NCBI GenBank assembly: GCA_002497965.1
Contig: DAFR01000013.1
Coordinates: 2,828 to 14,274, forward strand
Length of the DNA: 11,447 nucleotides
Direction: 5' to 3'
Source: Methanomicrobiaceae archaeon UBA436
GTDB taxonomy: Archaea > Halobacteriota > Methanomicrobia > Methanomicrobiales > Methanoculleaceae
How positions within the stretch are numbered: the first letter of the stretch is position 1; each line of letters opens with the position of its first letter. This document shows positions 6,774-11,447 of this stretch, in pieces. A model generated the notes under the pieces. That model searched no databases. It saw only the letters and a program-made list of their open reading frames with translations, and had not been told where the DNA came from. The translations under genes were made by a program, and so were the position numbers.

Positions 6774-7265
6774 ATGATACCGCTCTACATCTACCGGGAC
6801 AATACCTGCGACCCGGCGAAGTGCACGGCAAAGAAACTCGCAAGGCGCGGACTTGCCCGTATCGTCCCGGCAATCGCAAAGATCCCGCGTTCGACCATCC
6901 TCCTCGACCCTACCGCCGAGAGAGCGCTCTCCCCCGCCGACCGTAACCTCCCCTCGATAACAGCGCTAGACTGCTCCTGGGAGGTTCTCGATACAGGAGC
7001 CGTCGCCTCGTGGCGCAACCGCCGGGCACTGCCGTTCCTGGTGGCCGCAAACCCGGTGAACTTCGGCCGACCGTTCAGGCTGACAACGGTGGAAGCGATG
7101 GCAGCAGCGCTCTACATCCTGGGGGAGAAGGAAGATGCAAAAACCATTCTTGCGCCGTTTGGGTGGGGGCTCCGGTTCCTTGAGGTGAACGCCGAACCCC
7201 TGGAAGACTACGCAGGAGCAAAGGACAGCGCCGAGGTGGTCGCCCTCCAGGCGCTCTACATGTGA
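6774..7265 (+). CDS. tsr3: Tsr3 (DUF367), 16S rRNA aminocarboxypropyltransferase
   Basis: 163 residues, normal for archaeal Tsr3. The family transfers the aminocarboxypropyl group of S-adenosylmethionine to a uridine-derived base in small-subunit rRNA, a late step of ribosome assembly. Seen: the N-terminal RLI-like segment YIYRDNTCDPAKCTAKKLAR (about 5-24), ALDCSWEVL, and FLVAANPVNFGRPFRLTTVEAMAAALYI (about 87-114), all characteristic of DUF367. It then shows FGWGLRFLEVN. The start is the ATG at 6774. An upstream ATG at 6738 in the same frame is unlikely, because it would overlap the divergent gene's start codon and add 12 residues that the family lacks. No Shine-Dalgarno sequence is seen, so leaderless translation is likely. 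A 171-base gap separates it from the next gene on the same strand. Confidence 0.93.
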   Translation: MIPLYIYRDNTCDPAKCTAKKLARRGLARIVPAIAKIPRSTILLDPTAERALSPADRNLPSITALDCSWEVLDTGAVASWRNRRALPFLVAANPVNFGRPFRLTTVEAMAAALYILGEKEDAKTILAPFGWGLRFLEVNAEPLEDYAGAKDSAEVVALQALYM

Positions 7266-7382
7266 GATGCCTCCTGCAGCCTTTGGATGAGTCAACACCT
7301 CATACATCGCCAAAACCTTTCCTCCGCTCACCGGAAACAGGGGTGCAATTTTGAAACGCCGCCCTCTTCCCCAAACAGCATC

Positions 7383-7393
7383 TTTTTATATAT
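7383..7393 (+). promoter_or_regulatory. Strong TATA box of the 614-residue gene and larC-like operon
   Basis: TTTTTATATAT is a near-ideal archaeal TATA box. It lies about 45 bases before the ATG, predicting a start near 7412-7418 and a short leader that still contains the ribosome binding site at 7422-7427. It is the best promoter in the window together with the one at 10781. Confidence 0.75.
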
Positions 7394-7421
7394 TCAACCA
7401 TGATCTCGCAGACAGAGACAC

Positions 7422-7427
7422 GGAGGT
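7422..7427 (+). promoter_or_regulatory. Ribosome binding site GGAGGT
   Basis: A full GGAGGT lies nine bases before the ATG at 7437. It is the strongest ribosome binding site in the window and fixes the start of the 614-residue protein. Confidence 0.8.
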
Positions 7428-7436
7428 AATCAGAAG

Positions 7437-9281
7437 ATGGATACCGAAAGAGAGAGGGTTCTCCTGGCTGCAGCCCATGCTGCAACCTATAAACCTGACT
7501 ACATGACCGTCGACAAGCTGGAGGCGGCGAGTCGGGGGCACGGGGCGCTTGTAATCCCGGCATTTGCCGCGGCAAACTCACTGGCAGAGGATATCTTCTG
7601 CAATACCGGCGCGCCTGAGATGCGCCTCGTGAACATGACGCTGATCGATGCCTCCGCCCCCTACCTGCCGCTCGATGCGATCATCGGGAAAGCGGTTGGC
7701 GAGGCGAAGCGGGGCGGGGCAGAACCGGCAAACGCGGCTCTGATTGTGGCAACGCTCGCCTACTTCTCCGGGAGCTGCGCCCGGGCAGGCGTGCCGCTCG
7801 GGAACCGGAAACTTGGCGCCATTGCCAGGATACATGCTGGTGCGGACAGGACGAGCGCAATCGCCCTGACAACGAACAAGTTCACTCACCGCGTCCCGGC
7901 GTTTCCCGCATACCTCGCGATCTACCAGGCCCTGATGGATAAACGCCTTACCCGCCTCGACGGCGCTGTCCTGCCGCCGTTCGTCGCCGGGGGGGGTGTC
8001 ATGGGCCACGCCTCGCTCGGCGAGGACTACAACATCCCGGAACTCGCCAGAAACGCCGCGAAGATCGGGACCGAAGCGATGATGCGGAGCATGGAGGGTG
8101 CCGGAACAACACCATACCCCCTCTGGCCAGCACTGATCGCCGCAGCGGTAACGATGGAACTTGTCCACCCGGACGCCCTCCTGGGTGAGGAGTTCGGGAA
8201 GTTCGGGGAGATTGACTCTGCATACCTGGCCGGAAAAGGGGCCGTCGAAGCGGCGAAACTCCCGGAGAAGCTCCACATGCGCGGAACCGGAGAAGAGTAT
8301 GACACCGCGCGGGTCATCGGCGATTTCGGGCTGATCTTAAAAGATGTCGGCGGCCCCTCGGTGATCGGGTCGATGGTGGTGAACGAACTCTTCGCAGGGT
8401 TCCAGGAGTCCGCCGTCATAGGCGCCGGGTTCTCCGGCGGCCCGGTAAACGTCCCGCTTGGCCACCTCGCCGGCGACATCCTCCCGGCGCTGCGATTGCT
8501 CTTTTCGAACGGCGGCGATGTCGAGGCAACCGCCATGGCGATCCGGGACTACAAGATGCAGTCCTTCATCGACCCCGAACTCGCCCTCTGTGCCTTAAAC
8601 ACGATCGCCCGCAAGGCGGAGGTCGTGAACAGAGGATCGGTAACGGAGGCCTGCATTCGTGCGAGCGAGGCTGTGCGTGACCGTGCGGTCTACCGGCGGG
8701 CGGCGAAGGTCTACGAGATGCTCAAAGCGGGAAGGTCGCTGGAGGAGGCGGCAGCAGCCCTCGACGAGGAGCGCAGGGCCCTCGTTGAGAGACGTGGCTC
8801 CGCAGCCCTCTCAGGGTTCACGGGGAAGGAGATCCGGTTCCGGTTCACGGAAATCGCGGCCCATGCACGGAGAACAGACCCCTTTACTGCAAAATACTGG
8901 GGTTTTGACCCGAAGATCTCTTATGACATAAGTATCGACGGGAAAGACTACCATATCGAGAACCTCACCGCCAAGGTGGTCCCGGAGTATGCGCTCCAGG
9001 GGAAAGGAAGGGAAAACCCCGATATGGGCACTGCCATCTTCGTTGGTGCTGTCCTGACACAGGAGATGCAGTACATCGGGCACACCATCATCAACATGGT
9101 CGTTCCCGCCGCGGTAGCGGCAGCGCTCGGGACCGAGCCTGCGGATGCGGCGAAGAAGGCTGCAAAGGGCGCATACCTGACGAACGCCATCGCCGGAGGC
9201 CTGAAAGTGGCAGAAGAGGTCGCTAAACTCGCACGGGAGATCTCTACAGGCCTCAACGAAGCATCAACCGAAACATCTTGA
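7437..9281 (+). CDS. Unrecognised 614-residue protein, operon partner of a LarC-family protein
   Basis: I do not recognise this family. The protein is rich in alanine and glycine and largely helical, with no signal peptide, no clear membrane segment and no nucleotide-binding or metal-cluster motif that I can name, so it is probably cytoplasmic. Visible features: an N-terminal helical block (about 1-175); glycine-rich segments VAGGGVMGHASLGED (183-197) and DVGGPSVIGSMVVNELFAGF (303-322) followed by VIGAGFSGGPVNVPLGHLAGD (327-347), which look like conserved active-site or ligand loops; a charged helical stretch (about 400-455); a beta-like section (about 464-515); and a hydrophobic segment IGHTIINMVVPAAVAAALG (547-565). 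Histidines H191, H343, H475, H506 and H549 sit in or beside these segments. Codon use resembles the neighbours. It has its own strong promoter and GGAGGT site. The next gene starts 14 bases after its stop, implying a shared role with the nickel-insertion-like protein. Confidence 0.88.
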   Translation: MDTERERVLLAAAHAATYKPDYMTVDKLEAASRGHGALVIPAFAAANSLAEDIFCNTGAPEMRLVNMTLIDASAPYLPLDAIIGKAVGEAKRGGAEPANAALIVATLAYFSGSCARAGVPLGNRKLGAIARIHAGADRTSAIALTTNKFTHRVPAFPAYLAIYQALMDKRLTRLDGAVLPPFVAGGGVMGHASLGEDYNIPELARNAAKIGTEAMMRSMEGAGTTPYPLWPALIAAAVTMELVHPDALLGEEFGKFGEIDSAYLAGKGAVEAAKLPEKLHMRGTGEEYDTARVIGDFGLILKDVGGPSVIGSMVVNELFAGFQESAVIGAGFSGGPVNVPLGHLAGDILPALRLLFSNGGDVEATAMAIRDYKMQSFIDPELALCALNTIARKAEVVNRGSVTEACIRASEAVRDRAVYRRAAKVYEMLKAGRSLEEAAAALDEERRALVERRGSAALSGFTGKEIRFRFTEIAAHARRTDPFTAKYWGFDPKISYDISIDGKDYHIENLTAKVVPEYALQGKGRENPDMGTAIFVGAVLTQEMQYIGHTIINMVVPAAVAAALGTEPADAAKKAAKGAYLTNAIAGGLKVAEEVAKLAREISTGLNEASTETS

Positions 9282-9295
9282 AGGATCGGCGGGGC

Positions 9296-10543
9296 ATGAA
9301 AATCCTCGTCATCGACCCGATGGCTGCAGGGGTTGCAGGGTATATGCTCCCTGCGGCCCTCATCAACCTGCTTGGTGACCCATCGGCTCTCGACCCGCTT
9401 GCGGATGCCATCCCGGATCTGGGGCTCTGCCGCCACTTTGATTACAGCGCCGAGACACTGGATATCAGCGGTACCAGAGCAACCCGGCTCGTGGTCGAGG
9501 TTGAAGGGGAGAGACCAGGAGAACTCCCGGAGGTGACGGCCGCTGCCGCCAGTGCAGCAGGCCTCTCACAGGCCGCTTATTCCAGAGCGCTCGCGATCAT
9601 TGGTGACCTCGGCCGGTCGGGGCATCCGCCGGTGGCGACGGTCTTTTCCGTCGTCGGGACGCTGCTCCTCCTCGATAGAGCGGCGTTTTTCGAGGGAGCA
9701 ATAGTCGCGACGCCGCCGGTAGTTGGTTGCGGGGTGATCGAAACAGATTACGGCAAGATCCCGGCGCCTTCGCCTGCCACCCTCGATATCCTGACACGGC
9801 ACCGGTTCCCCTTCACCTCCGCCCCCATCAATATGGAGATGACAACCCCAACAGGGGCGGCGCTGCTCACCGGTCTTGCGGAGCGCGCGCTACAGCAATA
9901 CCCGACCATGGTTCCCGTCAGGGTCGGCCACGGCAGCGGCGGCCGCGATATTCCTGGACGGCCCGACCTGCTCAGGGTTGTGGAGGGAGAGAGCCTCCCC
10001 GCCGGGGAGGAGCGCATGATCATCCTTGAGACCAACCTCGACGACACCTCGGGGGAGGTGATCGGCTATGCGATCGAGCGCCTCTTTGCCGAAGGGGCGG
10101 TGGATGTCTTTGTCACCCCGGCGCTCGGGAAGAAGAACCGGCCTGTCAGTGTCATTTCTGTGATGACAACGGCAGGGGAGGAGGATAACCTGATCAGGGT
10201 TCTAATGGAGGAGACCGGTAGTCTGGGGGTGCGGGTGTATGAGTTCCGGAAGGTTGTGGCCGCCCGTAAGAAGGAGACAATGCTAATCCGGGTCGGTGAA
10301 AGGGAGCGTTCCGTCCGGGTAAAGACCTCGACCATAGATGGCCGCCTTATCGCCCAGAAACCCGAATATGAAGATCTTGCGGCAATCGCACGCGAAGAGG
10401 GGATCCCTCTCCGATTTGTGGATGAAGAGGCCAGACTGCGCTTATCGGAACGAAGAAGAGAGGGCTCCAACCTCAGAGGGGGTGCAGGGGGTGGATGCCC
10501 ACCCGACCGCCCAAACGCGGCGAACTCCGCACGCGACGAGTGA
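9296..10543 (+). CDS. Divergent LarC-family (DUF111) nickel-insertion-like protein
   Basis: 415 residues, about the size of fused LarC. LarC inserts nickel, using CTP, into the pincer cofactor of lactate racemase. The C-terminal half matches well: IPAPSPATLDIL (155-166), TTPTGAALLTGL (183-194), LETNLDDTSGEVIGYAIERL (244-263), GAVDVFVTPALGKKNRPVSV (267-286), EETGSLGVRV and the late QKPEYEDLAAIA. The N-terminus is unusual. The family start, typically DCFSGISGDML, reads DPMAAGVAGYML, and the HFHEVGAxDS motif is missing, replaced around 110-130 by HPPVATVFSVVGTLLLLDR. The last 30 residues are an extra Arg/Gly/Pro-rich tail. The start is the ATG at 9296, with AAGGA ten bases before it. A TTG at 9278 would overlap the upstream stop and is less likely. 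No larA, larB or larE is in the window, so the substrate may differ. Confidence 0.88.
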   Translation: MKILVIDPMAAGVAGYMLPAALINLLGDPSALDPLADAIPDLGLCRHFDYSAETLDISGTRATRLVVEVEGERPGELPEVTAAAASAAGLSQAAYSRALAIIGDLGRSGHPPVATVFSVVGTLLLLDRAAFFEGAIVATPPVVGCGVIETDYGKIPAPSPATLDILTRHRFPFTSAPINMEMTTPTGAALLTGLAERALQQYPTMVPVRVGHGSGGRDIPGRPDLLRVVEGESLPAGEERMIILETNLDDTSGEVIGYAIERLFAEGAVDVFVTPALGKKNRPVSVISVMTTAGEEDNLIRVLMEETGSLGVRVYEFRKVVAARKKETMLIRVGERERSVRVKTSTIDGRLIAQKPEYEDLAAIAREEGIPLRFVDEEARLRLSERRREGSNLRGGAGGGCPPDRPNAANSARDE

Positions 10544-10549
10544 ATACCG

Positions 10550-10570
10550 GCACGTCCCCCCGGGACGTGC
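10550..10570 (+). terminator. Hairpin just after the larC-like stop
   Basis: A perfect 9-base stem (GCACGTCCC at 10550-10558 with GGGACGTGC at 10562-10570) has a three-base loop and starts seven bases after the TGA. No T-run follows directly; the next T-containing stretch (10580-10600) is mixed. It may stop transcription or protect the 3' end of the mRNA. Confidence 0.5.
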
Positions 10571-10641
10571 GCCACTCGCATCTACAGTTCTCTCATGTCA
10601 CCGGGGTATTAGTTCCCCACGTAATTAGATGATCAACGCGA

Positions 10642-10650
10642 TATTTATAC
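10642..10650. promoter_or_regulatory. Isolated TATA-like box in the gap before the last gene
   Basis: TATTTATAC is a good archaeal TATA match on plus (and GTATAAATA on minus), but no convincing coding region begins within 60 bases on either strand. It lies 170 bases before the final lipoprotein gene. It may drive a small RNA or be a remnant. Confidence 0.35.
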
Positions 10651-10739
10651 GATCCTATTTCATATTCCCGATCAAACACCCTTTTCCACCTCAATCCGCT
10701 GCATCCGGCCTCAAAGGATCTTCGCATAACCACCTTGCC

Positions 10740-10772
10740 CGTGGGGGCGGATGCTCTATGCAGATCCCCACG
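10740..10772 (+). other. Hairpin immediately upstream of the last promoter
   Basis: CGTGGGG (10740-10746) pairs perfectly with CCCCACG (10766-10772). The stem is followed by ATGCATCTTTTATATA, where the T-rich part overlaps the next TATA box. It could terminate a transcript begun at 10642-10650 or act as a site for a regulator of the last gene. Confidence 0.35.
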
Positions 10773-10780
10773 ATGCATCT

Positions 10781-10788
10781 TTTATATA
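10781..10788 (+). promoter_or_regulatory. TATA box of the last lipoprotein gene
   Basis: TTTATATA is a consensus-like archaeal TATA box. A start 22-27 bases downstream falls at about 10805-10813, at or just before the ATG at 10813, which has no Shine-Dalgarno sequence. A leaderless or near-leaderless mRNA is therefore predicted. Confidence 0.75.
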
Positions 10789-10812
10789 GTGCGCACAAAA
10801 CAAGAGAACTGT

Positions 10813-11447
10813 ATGCATCGGCGCTACAACGTCCTGCTCCTGATCCTCCTGGCAGTCGCCACCATCGCCAGCGGGTGCATGACTCCGGATGAGGAGAGCG
10901 CGGAGATGATGCAACCCGCCCCACTCACAACCGCTACTACCCCAGGTGAGATGCAGGCAGCTGGAGGGCAACTCCCGGCACCAACACCTCCCGTGCCCAC
11001 CCGCGGGGAGGAGGTCCCGCGGAGCCTGGGATTCGTTGACCCCGCGACGTACCGCATCCCAACCCCGACACCCATGCCAACGATGATGAGACCGCCGGAC
11101 GATGTCCGTGTCTCCGAGAAGATGGTTGAGTATGCGGTGGTATCATGCGATTACCCACCCAGACTTCTCGCCACCGAGGTCTACCACATCCCCTTCCCCT
11201 ACTGGGCGGTCGAGATCAGCGCAACGCCGATGAACGAATACCCCTGGCTCAGGATTGAGATAAGGGATGCAAACGATCCAAACAGGGTGGTTGAGGAGAT
11301 CCGCTACTCAAAGGGCGAACTTCTCTCGAGCATCTACGTTGATACCGATACCACGGAGGATGATGAAGCAAGAAAGGCAGAGACACTAACCATCCGGGAA
11401 GGGTATGACGACTACTACTTCATAATCCGCTCGGAGTCGCTGAAGAC
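10813..11447 (+). CDS. Predicted lipoprotein with proline/threonine-rich linker (3' truncated by window edge)
   Basis: The reading frame stays open for 211 codons to the window end without a stop. The start MHRRYNVLLLILLAVATIASGCM is a clear signal peptide of the lipoprotein type: charged n-region, hydrophobic core about 6-18, lipobox ASGC with the lipidated cysteine at residue 22. Residues about 23-98 are a low-complexity linker rich in Pro, Thr, Met and Ala (PTPPVPT, PTPTPMPT), as is typical of proteins lifted off the archaeal cell surface. A folded domain follows from about 100 (VSEKMVEYAVVSCDYPP, PYWAVEISATPMNEYPWLRIEIRD), mostly beta by appearance. I do not recognise this domain. It is transcribed alone from the promoter at 10781. 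Confidence 0.88.
   Translation, partial: MHRRYNVLLLILLAVATIASGCMTPDEESAEMMQPAPLTTATTPGEMQAAGGQLPAPTPPVPTRGEEVPRSLGFVDPATYRIPTPTPMPTMMRPPDDVRVSEKMVEYAVVSCDYPPRLLATEVYHIPFPYWAVEISATPMNEYPWLRIEIRDANDPNRVVEEIRYSKGELLSSIYVDTDTTEDDEARKAETLTIREGYDDYYFIIRSESLK

Noticed and set aside
7578..8276. Minus-strand ORF of 232 codons opposite the 614-residue gene
   Set aside because: The plus-strand frame has a strong promoter and ribosome binding site. The minus frame gives a product rich in Arg, Gly and Val with no family resemblance.
9278..9295. TTG start extending the LarC-like protein by six residues
   Set aside because: It would overlap the preceding stop. The ATG at 9296 has an AAGGA at suitable distance and begins exactly at the family's conserved first strand.
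10629..10892. Plus-strand ORF of 87 codons before and into the last lipoprotein gene
   Set aside because: It starts upstream of the orphan TATA box, overlaps the well-supported lipoprotein start in another frame and has no family resemblance.

Overview
The window looks like part of the chromosome of a methanogenic archaeon, most likely a GC-rich member of the Methanomicrobiales such as a Methanoculleus relative. The evidence is a Tsr3/DUF367 rRNA-modification protein of archaeal type, archaeal TATA boxes (for example TTTTATATA and TTTATATA) about 25 bases before likely transcription starts, several probably leaderless genes, archaeal-type lipoproteins, a helix-turn-helix/multi-PAS regulator, and a LarC-family nickel-insertion protein. 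The genus is an inference. I see no insertion sequence, CRISPR array, tRNA or rRNA.

Layout. 1-323 (+) is the 3' end of thiC (thiamine pyrimidine synthesis). A strong hairpin at 338-373 separates it from a convergent lipoprotein gene (minus, 402-1136) with two copies of a beta-rich domain and a C-terminal DUF333 domain. Further up the minus strand is a two-gene operon, lemA (3660-3097) then a DUF2207 membrane protein with a glycine-rich tail (3083-1257). Next is a minus-strand HTH plus four-PAS regulator (5474-3765). Bases 5475-5892 carry no convincing gene but hold five successive potential hairpins and a T-run, so they may encode a structured RNA.

5893-6738 (minus) encodes an apparent fusion of a TudS/DUF523-like iron-sulfur desulfurase domain with a nucleoside 2-deoxyribosyltransferase. 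It is divergent from tsr3 (6774-7265, +), with only 35 bases between the start codons. A strong promoter and ribosome binding site then drive a likely two-gene operon: a 614-residue protein I do not recognise (7437-9281), followed 14 bases later by a divergent LarC-family protein (9296-10543). A hairpin at 10550-10570 follows. After 10813 (+) a lipoprotein gene with a clear TATA box runs off the window end.

How they fit together. thiC and tsr3 are housekeeping genes. The lipoproteins, LemA and DUF2207 proteins form an envelope group. The most promising material for something undescribed is (a) the unknown 614-residue protein coupled to an atypical LarC that lacks the usual N-terminal His/Glu-rich signature, (b) the TudS-like/deoxyribosyltransferase fusion, which suggests salvage or detoxification of thiolated nucleosides, and (c) the hairpin-rich gap at 5571-5885.
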